DNA of 64,000 bases from Paragonimus skrjabini miyazakii (lineage: Eukaryota; Platyhelminthes; Trematoda; Plagiorchiida; Troglotrematidae), in contig JTDE01000174.1 of NCBI GenBank assembly GCA_014338405.1, positions 218,884 through 282,883 of the forward strand. The letters are read 5' to 3'. Positions 24,998-37,632 of this stretch are shown in pieces. How positions within the stretch are numbered: position 1 is the first letter of the stretch; each line of letters begins with the position of its first letter. The translations under genes and the position numbers were made by a program. The notes beneath the pieces were generated by a model. It had not been told where the DNA came from. It made no database searches and was given only the letters and a program-made list of their open reading frames with translations.

Positions 24998-25077
24998 TTT
25001 GGGATTCCTCAGGGAATTGACACCAGTAACCAATTTCGTTTCACTACAGCGAAATTCTTGCTTGCAAAAGCCATCTG
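24998..25077 (+). CDS. Internal exon of the same unknown gene
   Basis: The acceptor AATTATTTATTTGCCCAG is followed by a phase-0 frame, FGIPQGIDTSNQFRFTTAKF then LLAKAI, to donor TG|GTAGTG (phase 2 out). If the donor is not used, a TAG follows, after which the same frame stays open to 25240. A 108-nt intron to 25186 removes that stop and keeps the frame. Confidence 0.45.
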
Positions 25078-25185
25078 GTAGTGGGAATCTCTTCGTTACC
25101 GGATTCTGGTAGATCTAACCACCGGAGTGTATTCACTTGCGTTGATAAATCACAACGCGTTGATTTATTCTAACCGGTTGAGCAG

Positions 25186-25231
25186 TTCTGACATTGAGGC
25201 AAGAGCTGAATCTCTGTTTAAACATGTTGGA
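25186..25231 (+). CDS. Short internal exon of the same unknown gene
   Basis: Follows acceptor TCTAACCGGTTGAGCAG (phase 2), encoding SDIEARAESLFKHVG. The donor is weak: GTTGCT at 25232 or GTTGGA at 25226, both phase 0 as the next exon requires. Confidence 0.35.
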
Positions 25232-26601
25232 GTTGCTTCGTGATGTTCATGAGAAAGGGGAATTCAGAAGTAGTGTATAACCGTACGCAAACTACCCACC
25301 TCTTCATTATGATACAGTACAGCAAATGCTAATGGAAATCACGTGTTTTAATAAGCTTTAAGTAATAGACAATTTACTCCTTTGTTAATCCTTCAAAAGT
25401 TATTCGGTGGTCCCCAAAAGACAAAAAGACCCCAGCATCGCTATCTCCATTTTGCCAAACTGCGGTCTGTCTCATCCCCTGAAACACGCATAAACTGCAT
25501 GTGGTTCATGTAAATCTTCAAGACTAGTAGGATTAACTAAAGTCAGTTGTTTACATAATTGACCTCCTATGGACCTCTCAAAAGTTTGAGTTTAGAAGAT
25601 TTCAGATTTTCCTATTACGCCAATATACATAAATATTTCATCAAGAATTACTTCACTTTTGTTCAGTTCCAGAATACTTATCCAATCCCATTGAAGCAAA
25701 AATCGACTAGACCGTTTTCAAGTTCTCAAACTTTTAATAAACGTTGTAATCAAGCATGCTGGCAATCGTTCTCTCTGGCTTAACTCGTCAAGATTTTAAA
25801 ATAAACCTTCGAACGATTTACACATTTGGGTTTATAGTTGGAGTTGATGCTGTTTGGTTGTGCCGCTTGGACTTGGAGATTATCTCAAATATGTGAATTC
25901 GCTTCTTATACTTGGTTGATTCACTTCAAAATACTCACTGGATCCATGAGAACAGTAGGTTCTCCGAAAAGACTTGTTTTCTGCTTTCGCTCTTCGGACA
26001 AATTACAACACAACAATATGAGACTGTTTACCACGACTAGTAAGAGCTGATAAATGGAGATCACTTAAGCAGTCATTGCTCCCAATTTTGAGTTCTGTAC
26101 GGTACCACTTCTTGACATAGAGATCAGGATTGCTGTCAGTTTCCCAGACGGAATATACGCCAACCCAAAATCCTCGGCATATAATCAATCAAGCTCATGA
26201 GTTGGGACAATGAGTATGTCTGTTAGCAGACAGACAGTCAACAAGCATTGTCGGTCGATTATTGTTGCTCTATAATTGGCATTATAGTTAAGCACACAAA
26301 ACAGGACTTCAGTGTCCTTTCGATCTACATGGTTGACGCATGTTACCTCCATCTTGGATAGCTATATTGATTTGAAAATTCAGTATTTCGTCTTCCATGT
26401 GGACATCACAATGCATACAGAGGAATTTCTGACTGTCAGTCATTTGTTACAATCTACGCTAACGTCCGCCTTTTAACATTAATGGCATATCGACTGTGGT
26501 AGCAGTCGGGACCAAGCGTGCCCTCAGCGACTGTGATAAGTCTGGAACTGTTCCAATAATAAACATTTCAGAATTGAACAAAACGATTTTCACCTTTACA
26601 G
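25232..26601. other. Probable intron
   Basis: Lies between two exons of the + strand gene. Only short chance frames are present, for example 25559-25783 and 25838-26050, without splice or domain support. Confidence 0.4.
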
Positions 26602-26806
26602 GAGTCATTCCTGAGGCACCCATTAATAAATAAAATATGGATTAACGTTGTATCTTCTCTGATTTTAAATAACCACACTGGACGGATAAGAATAGCTGAA
26701 CATATGGATGAAGATATTGATAAATTATGTGTGATAATCTGTGCAACAGATGTAGTTTCAAAAGGTACTTTTGAAGTAGTGTATAATTACTGTTTGCTGC
26801 CATTTG
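26602..26806 (+). CDS. Internal exon (205 nt) of the same unknown gene
   Basis: A strong acceptor (ACGATTTTCACCTTTACAG) and a phase-0 frame open for 73 codons, far longer than the other two frames. It contains ESFLRHPLINKIWINVVSSL, NNHTGRIRIAEHMDEDIDKL and VVSKGTFEVVYNYCLLPF. The donor is TTTG|GTACGT (phase 1 out). It is helical and acidic/hydrophobic as in a HEAT-like repeat protein, but no family is recognised. One of the best-supported exons. Confidence 0.65.
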
Positions 26807-29800
26807 GTACGTTTAAATATTAACCACATCGTTTCATCTGATGTGTATGGCAAGCATTTATTAAAGCGGAGAACTGAATTAGTTGTCACGAAAAACGTCG
26901 ATCAATTCTATCGTGGAAATGTAACAGAAACCGAAGGTTTTCTGATAAAATTTGTCGTTGTAACAGTTTTCTTTTTGGAAAGACTGATAAATTGTTTACC
27001 AAAATTTTTAAACAGAGACACCATACTATAAGATAGAAAGTAATTAAGCTTGTTGACGAATCGATTTTCCGCCAACAGAGTCTACACGCATTGGCCAGCT
27101 TCAGTTACTTTTCAATAGTAATTGTATAGTTAATATTTTTTGTCACGCAACAGTTTCATTTTTGTGTTAGACAAGCGGTATAGATAAAGTACACAATGTT
27201 ATTTTTGAAAACTTTCATGCCAAAATTTAAATCTTCGGATCGGTATTGTCTTGCACTAATCTGATCAGGTTGATTGAAGCAAGACTAGATATGTACCTTT
27301 AAATCTAGTGCTTCTCACAACTGTCACATGGCAATTATTTGATGACGGTGAGAATGGGCCAGACTGGAAAGTGATATTACATTTTATGGCTTGATTTATT
27401 TGTGATATTTAGAGCACTGGGTTCCCTTGATCCAATTCGTTAGAACAGTAAGAAGATAAACGTTGCGGGATGTTAACATTTCGAGTTGTCTTGTCAGCCA
27501 CATACTAAATACAAACAGAATACACAACGAGGGCGCATGACAACAATAGCAGAACAAAGTGAATTTTGGTTAATAGCAAAAGAGGTGGACGGTATGAACC
27601 ATCAATTTTTGCCCATACAACACTAGCTTTCTTTGTTTGATCGGCACAGATTCACTGATGACCAGACTTTCGGGTTTGAGTACCATAGTAACACAGTGAA
27701 CTACCTGTGTCTAGGATGTGCTTCGCAATTGACAACCCCTAGTTTCACGTTCTGTTCCTCCTTCGACTGATCGTTTGCTCAGCAGAACGAATCAACTATT
27801 TTATGATAGTTTTAGAGACTTAAGAAGACTCTCGAACGTGATACATTGTAAATGTTGCCATCTTAGTGATGTTTGTTGTTATTTCGTTCAATATCTAAAC
27901 TCGTGAAATGTCGTTTATCAATGAGTGTAGTCTGAACAACACCATGGGTCACTTTTCTGTACTTATCAGTATCAGTAACATTTGAGGTCTTTTGAATATA
28001 TTTTTGTTAACCAAAGTTGTTGGCAATGTTAAGGGAATTGTTGATATCATAAAGCTGACAGTTTATGTCGTTCACTGAAATACAACTCACCTGTAATTTC
28101 TCCTTGGAAAGCTTTATACACTTTGGATGACTGATCACATAAGTCTCAGCATATAATGGGGTCCCCTGTGGGTGTTTCTCAAAGTCCCCATATACCGTAA
28201 CACCTTCCAACCAACTATGTTTACCCTGTGAGTACGGACTCAACAAAATGACCGGTGTGAGCAGTGTTGATAAAAATATCTAAAAGATGATAATATTACT
28301 TCACTAGTTCGTTCAAAAATTCTTTATGCTTCAGAAATGAGCTAATATACGGCAGACGAGGAAAGAACTGATAACTAGACCTCAGCTCGTTGGCAAACCA
28401 GGCAAGAAAATATGTAGCAAAACTACGGTAAACACCTCATTTTCTGTTAAACACAGTATATTGCACACACCGGCATGCTGCATCACGTTTTGTCAGAGTT
28501 TTTCAACAATCTCGTCATTTGATTAGATAAAGCTGACATTGATTCATTGTGGACCGCATACCAAATTTTTTGCAGTTCACGATTAATGTGCGAATTAACT
28601 GAGACAAACCACTGCTTTATGACTTTAGTTAGTCGATACTGTCAAACTGGATGTGATTTTGGTGTCAATTAGTTGCAATCTCCGAAATCGTTCTTATGGG
28701 TTTTTTTCAGATTCTGTTCGAAATGACAGTCAGAACTAAATCATATGCTCCTTTATTCTTGCGGCAATTTTTGTTTTTCAGTGTTGGTTTGTGGTTGTAC
28801 TCCGATATATTTCCGATTTGGCAAACAAAACCTCGGAATAAGCCTTCAGCATCAAATAGTCACTTGTATGCCCTTGAGCAGTTTATTACAGTTTACATTC
28901 TTAAGAGTGTACACATTCTCATCTTTCGTGAAAGTGTTAATTTTATACTCTCACAATACTTACCTGAAATTTATTCACAAGTGTCCCTCTCGAGATGATG
29001 TTTCCATACGGGCTATCACTTGCACCAAATGAAGAAATTAAATAACTTTTGTACATGGAGTTTTATTCCTCTGTCCTCATGCGGTAACCGGTTACCCCCA
29101 TCCTATATCAAACTCTCTGCTTAATGACAGAAAGTTGACGAAAACTTTAATAACTATTGGATCTGTCCTTCAGGGTAAACTTAATTACGTGATGGTAACA
29201 GTTTGCTTCACGAAAACGCCTCTGCATAAATATGTACTCTGATAGTTTTCAAATCTGCCGCCTTGGGATTATGCTGACTGGCGTACAAAGAGTGAGATTT
29301 TGTAACAGTATTCAGTAACGACCCTTACAGCTGTGTAATAGCCGTCTCGGGGATTATGTCAGGAGTGTTTGGATAAAAACGCCTTCAAACCGAAGGGGTT
29401 GTGCAATTAAAATTGATCACACCTGACCCGGCCTGGATAAAAACAATATAACGCTAGAGGTTTTATTGGTTAGCTTCATGAGAGGTAAACCTAAATTATG
29501 TATGCGGAAAATATCTGCGACATTTTGATAAACGTAACTCGTTATATGCCGGATTGGATAGAGTCGTCTCGTACGATTGTTGCACACAGAAATTGTTCAA
29601 TGCAGGTAGTACGTTCACCAACTGTGTAAGATACCATCAGTGGCAAACAGGCCGTCGGACCGTTCAACTACCTTCTATCAAAATGACAGCAAAATCTTTT
29701 AAAAGTATGTGATATCACTAGGTATTTAACGGTAAAAATACAGGCTGTCTCCAGATAGGGATAATTCGCTTAAATGATTGCACTTTTTCTTCCAATCGAT

Positions 29801-32800
29801 TATTGCGCATGATTTCATGTGCCCGTGTTAATTGCTCACGTTAAACTGTCACGTTGTCTAGCTGAACTGTACAGTCAGAGCTTGGCTACAGTGGAAGCGT
29901 GTGTAATTGAATCAGTGATCATTTGGTATAGAGGTAATCTGAAGAAGTTATGGGATTGGTGTGATTTATCAAATTAAAGAATCCTTTTTCAGTCAAATCG
30001 AGAATAATCATAATAACTGTGGCGAAGTACATGTTTGTTGAATGTCCGCGAAAAATGCCTGAAGTCGTTTATCACAGATGAGTTTCTTTCACATTGTATA
30101 CAATACGATCACGAGGTGAACTTTAAACTAATGCTCACAGTTTGACCAATTGGGATGCTCTGAGGTCCAGTCAGCTTGGTTACCGACGTGTGTACTTTTT
30201 TCTATCGGAGTCTACTGGATAGTTATTGATAGCTGAAAGCGATATCCAAAGGTCAAAAGTAGACAATATCAGTGGCGTGGTGTGAGTGGAGCAATAATTA
30301 CTCTTTTAATCGGACACACCAATTTCGAAATAAATTAGCCTGTTTGGAATGAGTCCTACTTTAATATTTAGCGAAAGTCCAAAGGTAAACCGTACATGAC
30401 TATTGCTGAACACTTCGACACTTGTTTCGCTAAACTTCAAAACCACTATATTTGGCAGTTGTTTTGCCTTCCGGTTTGCTTCCTCCGATCACCCGGTGAT
30501 ACGGTGGTGGTTTCGCGCCGAATAAGTCGCAATAATAAGTGTAGTTTACTCCAGATAATTTGTTATTCTTCATATTGCAAAATTACGTTCCTGCTTCAAA
30601 GGCGTATGATTTCTATAAATGAGGTTGCTAAATTAGTTAAAATTTTTCAATCAGTTTGTTGAAAGTAGCAATGCAAATCATTATTTGCACAAACAAGTTT
30701 ACAAAAATAAAATTGTTTCTAATTTGTCCGTTTGTCTTACTTCTTTCGACTAAGTTGTGAGATGAAATGAATTCGCTTGAACAGCATTTCAGTCTTCAGT
30801 GCGTGACAGTCACAGCTCATTCAAATGCCTTAAACATTTCTGCCGATGCATTCAACGCACTTCCTAGACAGTTTTAATCATAAGAATCACCAGGATCTAT
30901 GTATCGTGGATAAAAGTAGACAAAAACTGTGAATACTGTTTACAAAAGCTTAAGCTGATTAACTAGTGAATGTCTGGTTGCTATCAGGCAGAAAGTATAA
31001 ATGTCCACTGAGTTGTTAAGGAATTTCCTGAGTGAAATTAAGTAATCAGATAAAAATGTATATGTCAGGGAATTCAGTTCCAGTTGCTTTATCCGAAAGC
31101 AATCCTCTAACCTACTTTATGGCACCTATGAATAATAACCCCCTCATCTTTTAGATGACTTTTCTTGGAAGTCTAAAAGAGGTTCCAATCAAACATTTCG
31201 AACAAATGAACTAAATTCCATTTGTGTTGTAGAAGATAAGTTTCATTAAAAAATAAATTTTTTTCGTTTCATTCTTGTTTCCGCACGCAGAGCTAGTTGA
31301 TGATCACAATAAATAAGACACACATGCAAATAAGCATTTCAGCGTTTGATGATGTAAATATTTGCGTAACATCGACGTCACGTGGGAATATAAAAGCTTA
31401 CAAGCACTGAGTGACAAACAGCAGGGAGGCGACAATTTTGACGTTTCAGATAGAACGTTCAGTAAACCAAACAGCGAACCTGGAATTAGGGTGATTGATG
31501 CCTAAAATCGTGTCATAAACATGCCTTAACTGTAAAGTGTGCTCAGGACTTTCCGGAGGAGAATGGATTATATATGAAGGAAACCAAAACCAATGATGAG
31601 CAGAAACAAGACTTTACTAATAAGCCGTGGATATTGTAAACTGTTGGTAACTGCAACAATGTATTATCAGTGGTTGATTATTGAATGGCGACAGCGTTAA
31701 AATTTTAAAGTCGAATCGTTCTAACATTGCCACCAAGTGTTATATTCTGATTTTTCAAAAATACAGAGAATACTGTGCAGCTTTTATCACTCGCCATCAG
31801 AATAAAGTGGATTTCATCTACAGAAACCAATCAACTGGTTACCATTCTCTGTACTCATTTGATTACGAGAGAAAAAATTACTCAACAATGACCGTGAAAA
31901 AATATCTATATTATGATGCGTTGGGTTAGAAAACGTATTGACAATGAGGGACCTGCCCATGGACATTTATTGTGACATTTTATCGCCGCTTCTTGGAGGA
32001 AGCAGAACAGACATTAATGGAACTGCAGAATTTGATCTATCAACAAAAGCTTTAGTCTACACATGTCCATTGAGTTTGGTTGTTGGACACAAGAAATACT
32101 TAACGCAATCTCTTTCATTTTATAATGTGTGAAATAGCCTGTCAAAGATATTGCACTAAATTTAAAAACAAACCTGAGGAACTCGAGAAAACGACACTCC
32201 AGTACAAAATACGCGTCTCTTTACCTAACATAGGCATCATTGCTGATTCCAAAGACAGTAGTGAGATAGATATAATAGTGTTATAGAGGCCTCAGATGGG
32301 TAAAATGTCATTGAGACGTTATTATCCACCGTCATATAATCACTATAGAGTGCTGATTTATCCAATGGCAAGAATAGACGGAACCATTTCACCTGGTATA
32401 ACCGTACCTAGTTTATCCAAATCCGGTGTAATATTGCACATTTTGTTCTTCCCAACCCTCTCCAATGCATCAAGACGTAATCATTTCAAGTAACATAATA
32501 TCGGTCAGTGTAAAATCTCCAGCCTGGTTGAGCAACTGAAAAGAAAAAGCCTGCCACTTCCGCGAAAAGACTGTGAATTTTCTCACAGCCTGGATGAATA
32601 CATCGTTTTTTTCAGAAAGCCATTTGAACTTATGAATTTTTACTCTCCAAGTCAGAAGAGTGTCAGTGGGTTCATCATTTTATGGCCAGAGATACTCGAC
32701 CTTTTGATAATATTTCGTGAAAGCTTATTGCTACGTCTTAAAAACTGTAGGGAGATATCGCTCAACTTAAAATTTCAGGCTGGTGACTGACTGTTCGTTG

Positions 32801-34165
32801 CTGGACAGAAATTTGAATCTCAAATCACACAGCTCTGCTTATTGTATTCACCAGAACAACTATAGCGCTGGTGTTTTGTGCTATCACCACGTTTATTCTC
32901 TGGTTACTTAATATCGACCTGAGTGTACACAACAACGCACGTAACCAAAGTGCATAGGAGATAAAGAGGGCAAGCTGAGTCATCTAAACAAAACAGTCCT
33001 TTGAATACACACTATTATCTAACGTTGTTTGATCCGCAACGCTTTATTGACAACCAAACTTGGTGGATTTTGTCTTACTGGTGACAACAGTGAAAACATA
33101 CAATGCGACAGAAATTGTGAGCTTAACTTACATACCTTGCTTCTATTTCTCTTGTGTTTATTGTCCAGTTATTTAACTGGCCACCTGTTTGCACCACTGA
33201 CCGCAATAAACATGTAACGGTGTGCTCAGTCATCTACCAACATAACCGTCAATCCGTCATGTCAAAGTAGATGTCACTACACCTATATACAAACGGAAGC
33301 ATATGCAGCAAAAGAAGATGACTACATGTGTCGAAACAAAAATTTCTGAAACACATTCCTACGGTCGAATGCAAAAGGCGCAATTTAGAAACACAGTAGG
33401 CAAGATTCAACGTGATCTAGAGATACGTGCGCATAGTGTTGGCTAAGTGATAGTCTCGTGAAAGTCACTTTGTTAGACACACAGCATGTAAACTTATATT
33501 CCAATTTTATCTTGCTGGGAACGTTTTCAAGCATACGTAGCTGTCTGGCCGTCAAAAGCATTGTGATGGAGTTTTATTCTTCTGTTTTCAGTAATAATCT
33601 CAACAAATCTCCGGCCTTTACAGATCACATTTCTTGTGTAATCACAGTCAGAAAACGTAGCTACAAAGCAGGATGGTAGGAGGCAACTGTAATGGTAACA
33701 CAATACGAGTACTGGCTTTAACGGAAATGACTTCAGAAGAATCAGCACAGACAGGTTTATCCTTCAATAACCTCATGATGTGGTGATAAACTGGAGATAT
33801 GCATCGATTGAAGCAACAGTATATGACGACAACCTCGGTGTAAACAGTAAGCACGTGCGAAACGAACGTGCAGCTAAACATCATGACTAAATCAAAAATC
33901 AACTTTATCTGCACGACTTAAATCACATAATCTTCAGTGAGGTTAGGCAAATCATCATTTAATGGAGTTAGGCGAATTAGGTGGTAGATAGATTTAGACG
34001 TTCGTTAAAACCATGGATATATTTTAGAATACAAAAGATTTATATCGGAATCAAGTCTTTGTTTAGATTTCCTGGTATGCAATCACCATTCAGGCTGGTT
34101 TCACGATGATGAAGACTTTACGCGATGTTACGTCAAACCATATCAGTTATTGTTATTTCCCTCAG
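26807..34165. other. Long probable intron (about 7.4 kb)
   Basis: No feature recognised on either strand apart from chance frames. A strong acceptor at 28710 (TTATGGGTTTTTTTCAG) precedes a 95-codon phase-0 frame (ILFEMTVRTKSYAPLFLRQF...) that has no clear donor and the wrong phase for this chain; it could be an alternative exon. Another candidate is 33484-33589 (phase 0, HVNLYSNFILLGTFSSIRSC). Neither is called. Confidence 0.4.
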
Positions 34166-34258
34166 ATAAAGTCGAAATATCTTCAATGCGGAACATATGG
34201 TTTCCTTCTGTCATAATATACAACGGGATATCAGACTTACCAGATGTTTCTTTTCTGA
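34166..34258 (+). CDS. Internal exon (93 nt) of the same unknown gene
   Basis: A strong acceptor (CAGTTATTGTTATTTCCCTCAG) and a perfect donor CTGA|GTGAGTGC. Phase 1 to 1, a multiple of three. It encodes KVEISSMRNIWFPSVIIYNG plus ten residues ending in PDVSFL. Faint resemblance to the W-P-x-I-x-x-Y-N loop of Cys-loop receptors was considered and not accepted, because the flanking exons do not fit that family. Confidence 0.65.
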
Positions 34259-35518
34259 GTGAGTGCGCTTGAAATAATCGGAAAGTAGCTGTAAAAAAAA
34301 CGAAATGTACATCTGGTTGAAATAAAAATGTCCACTAAAAATGGTATTTGTTTATTTAAGTACTGCGGTAACCAAAGTTAATCCTACTTCTCATTTTCTG
34401 CTTATTGTTCACAAGCTATCTGAATTTAGTAAAACAAGAGTATTTTTGATTAATAGGAAGAGTTGCACTACAATATAGTGAATGAGTTACGTCTCATTTT
34501 ACTGTATATATTTGGGTATGGGGGATCGTAGTTCAGTGCGGATGTCCAGACTACCCTCAAGATAGTTGCAACAATCCAAACTGTATCAAGGTTCTAGATG
34601 ACTTAGAATTCACGGTAACATAAACCTTATGTATGCGTCCAGCAAATTATGACAAATAGTGTTAGGGCAGTCAGAAAGAGCTAAACGTCCCATAGCATGA
34701 ATAACGCTCAGTTGGCGACCATTTACCGTAACCCAAATTTAATAACATTTCATTTTCGACAGAGATATCATAATTTTTTTCAAAACAACCGACACCACGT
34801 CAGGTTTTAAACTGCATCTATATATGCCTAGGTATGTAAAACGAATAACTTGGAATTAATCATAAAATTTTACAAACTATTTTCATTTGCAAGAAAAGTT
34901 TGGCAACGTTATGAACAAAACCATACCTTGTATACTTGGTTGGTTAACTGGATGTAATTAATTCTGAGGTAGAAAGATATGCAGTAAATCATATTCAACA
35001 CACATAAGGAAACATGGCTACCATCCAGTGTGTCGGTAAAAACTGAGTTCATGGAAACAACTAGCTCGGTTCGCTGCCAGGAATTTTTCGAAAGAAGAAA
35101 AAACTTGCCTCCGCCTATTGTTACCGCCTCACCAATGGCGACATAATAATGTGCATTTGTTAATTAACACTGCAATCTGCCGATGTGACTTGGGGTCAAC
35201 ATACTAAATTATTTACTTCTTCTCAGACTGATTTTTTTCACAAGCCGTACAGTAAATTGGAAAGTAGTTTCACTAAGAACATTTTATGAAACTTGGCCAA
35301 CGTGGTTACATTTAATGAATGGTTTTAAGTGATTAGAAAATATATGGGTTGTCACTAAAACACCTCCAGCACTACCACATTCATATGTTGCCTAGTGGGA
35401 CAGTGGATACCTTGTTTACTCCAAGGGCTTGTGTAATTAAACCGCGAGTCAATCAATAGCAATTGTAAGACGCTAGAATTAACGTGAAAGGTTACTGATT
35501 TACTTTATGCTTCCGAAG

Positions 35519-35757
35519 TTCAAACAAATCAATATGATCGCTATCCTGTTGTTTTGTCCGATGCTTTTGCTGGCGACGAGGTGGTCAATGCTCCACGTGC
35601 CTTAAATTGCGGATTGAATGACTACAGCACATCAGTTACCTCAAACCAAAGTTCGTTGAGTGACACTTTACCACTAGAACCTAAACGATGCTATAAGCAA
35701 TGCATCACTTGGGCCAGAAGACGTCGAAGATTATTGTCCATATCTACGCGGGAAAAC
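35519..35757 (+). CDS. Internal exon (239 nt) of the same unknown gene
   Basis: Acceptor GATTTACTTTATGCTTCCGAAG, donor AAAC|GTGAGA; phase 1 to 0. The 79-codon frame includes QTNQYDRYPVVLSDAFAGDE, SNQSSLSDTLPLEPKRC and a basic run WARRRRRLLS. The Ser/Thr-rich middle looks like a loop between helical parts, and the RRRRR cluster could be a nuclear localisation signal (inference only). Confidence 0.5.
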
Positions 35758-35846
35758 GTGAGACTCTCAGGCATTTGAACGGGCGAAAACGGTTGTCAGT
35801 TTATACTCAGCAACCTTAAATTCACATTGGTTGGTCGCCCAAACAG

Positions 35847-35899
35847 GCGCAAGAAAACACTTATGTTTCGTTGCAAAAAGGCTATCTAGTACTGTTTAT
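35847..35899 (+). CDS. Internal exon (53 nt) of the same unknown gene
   Basis: Acceptor GTTGGTCGCCCAAACAG, donor TTTAT|GTAACT; phase 0 to 2. It encodes AQENTYVSLQKGYLVLF. The 89-nt intron from the previous exon and the exact phase fit to 36959 support it. Confidence 0.5.
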
Positions 35900-36958
35900 G
35901 TAACTAGAGCACAGAAACCGCGAAATTCCGGCTGAACAGAACGAAGAAAGTCATTTGAAATTCGAAACAAATATAACACCAAAAAACTGAACAGAACATT
36001 ACGTTTGTTTGAGTGATCATTGAAACATAAATCAAAGTTGATTGTGAAAGACATGGCAACTTGTCGTTAGATTAACATGAACCAAGATAAGTATTGGAGT
36101 ACTTCACTTCGCATATATATACCAATGGCATTATATTGTTTTCAGGATAACGTCCTTAATTAGAAACAACAAAATTGGCATTATTGAATGATATTTGGAC
36201 TTCACTTTAATACACGAAAATCCAACTGCACTATTACAATTTGCCTTTTGGCAGGCTGATGTTCTAATATATGTATCAAATCAAAGACCGTGGGATTTAT
36301 AGAAAAATGTCAAAGGTTAATCCCTGTCAGTAAAAATTCCTTACCCAAACCCCAGTGAGAATCATTAGGACATCAGCACAAGAAGTGATACCGAAAGGGA
36401 AAGTTTTCGGTGTATGGAGAAGCTGAACTACTAGCCATTACAAGAATTGTTGAACATTCCAAGTGAAAAGCCAAAATCTCTGTTGAAAAGCATACATTCC
36501 TATTGAAATCAGGAAGTAGACTTTTACAAGTTGTAACAAACAATGAGACAATTTTTCGACATAATTTACTAGTTTTAATGTTTTCAGTTAAGTGTTGGTT
36601 CAAATTTGTTTTAATTGAGTATTTCAGACGTTGTGTTTCGTGTACTTAAGTTGTTACACAAAAAGCAATTACCGCGGAAATTAGAAGTTAACGAAGATAC
36701 TGCAGAAAAATTGGCTGTTTTACAACCATTCCACTAGTAAACTAAAATGATCATCCGTTCGGTTTAACCGACAGGGATTGTAACATTTACCAAGAAGATC
36801 ATGTTATACACAACAAATAACCAGCGTTCTTCGAAAGTATTAAGTGGATGAAATAGCCTAATTTATAAAGTTTCGTCAACTTTCTGCAATTGGAATGTAA
36901 CAGATTAGACTAATAGTAGTCATCCTTGTAGTAAGCTGAGGGTGGTTTTTTGTTGCAG

Positions 36959-37048
36959 CAAGGACATCGTTTTTATCGCGGATGACAAACCTATCCATCT
37001 ACTGATTAAAAAATCCAAGTTTCCATGTTTTTCTAATTCTTATAAACC
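36959..37048 (+). CDS. Internal exon (90 nt) of the same unknown gene
   Basis: A strong acceptor (GGTGGTTTTTTGTTGCAG) and donor ACC|GTAAGA; phase 2 to 2. It encodes KDIVFIADDKPIHLLIKKSK plus nine residues. If the donor is not used the next codon is TAA, yet coding-like sequence resumes in frame 18 nt later (see the finding at 37049). Confidence 0.55.
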
Positions 37049-37087
37049 GTAAGACCTTACATCCAGGAAGCTGCAAGCTGTATACAG

Positions 37088-37098
37088 CCTTCTAGCGG
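37088..37098 (+). CDS. Possible 11-nt microexon, or start of a longer exon at 37067
   Basis: The donor CGG|GTAAGTAT at 37099 is excellent. Acceptor GTATACAG gives an 11-nt exon after a 39-nt intron, converting phase 2 to phase 1 as the next exon needs. Alternatively acceptor CATCCAG gives a 32-nt exon reading KLQAVYSLLA, which looks more like real protein but would need an 18-nt intron. Confidence 0.25.
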
Positions 37099-37512
37099 GT
37101 AAGTATGCATTTCAAACTCAAAGACAACTGTTCATACAACACATCAATGTACAGTACAAATTAACATGTGAAATTACTTGTGTGGCTTGAAACACCAGTT
37201 AAGTAGGCGGGTTTTCATAACGATTTTGCCACGGCTGATTAAAACTAAAAGCAAACGTGTGAGAAAATTCCGCAAAAATGCCTGCAAGGCATCGAAAATA
37301 ATAAGCATTCGACAAACAATAGACTTGTGTAAAAAGTAGTGAGTATTTTAAGTGTTGATCACAATGCAGGCGCACACAGCTGCAATATTCATGCGTCCTA
37401 TGCAAACAAGGACGAAAATAGTTTCACGCGGCCTTGTTTTGGCTTACGTGTTCAACCGGAAATTAATAAATTTTACCAATCAAACATCGAATAATTCTCC
37501 TTTCTTTATTAG

Positions 37513-37632
37513 CCATGAACGTTGATCCCAAAGTCAGTTCTATTTTAACCTGCGTGATAAATATTCCATCTCTTCATTTAGTTCGAACCGAAAAGGAGTT
37601 GCAAGCAAGTTTCGTCAAAGCGTTCCACTTAG
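37513..37632 (+). CDS. Internal exon (120 nt) of the same unknown gene
   Basis: A strong acceptor (CTCCTTTCTTTATTAG) and donor TTAG|GTAAGG. Open only in phase 1, phase 1 out. It encodes MNVDPKVSSILTCVINIPSL followed by HLVRTEKELQASFVKAFHL. Helical, with no motif I recognise. One of the most secure exons. Confidence 0.65.

Noticed and set aside
34166..34258. Cys-loop receptor ligand-binding segment
   Set aside because: A passing W-P-x-x-x-x-Y-N resemblance only; neighbouring exons in phase contain no transmembrane segments or Cys-loop motif.
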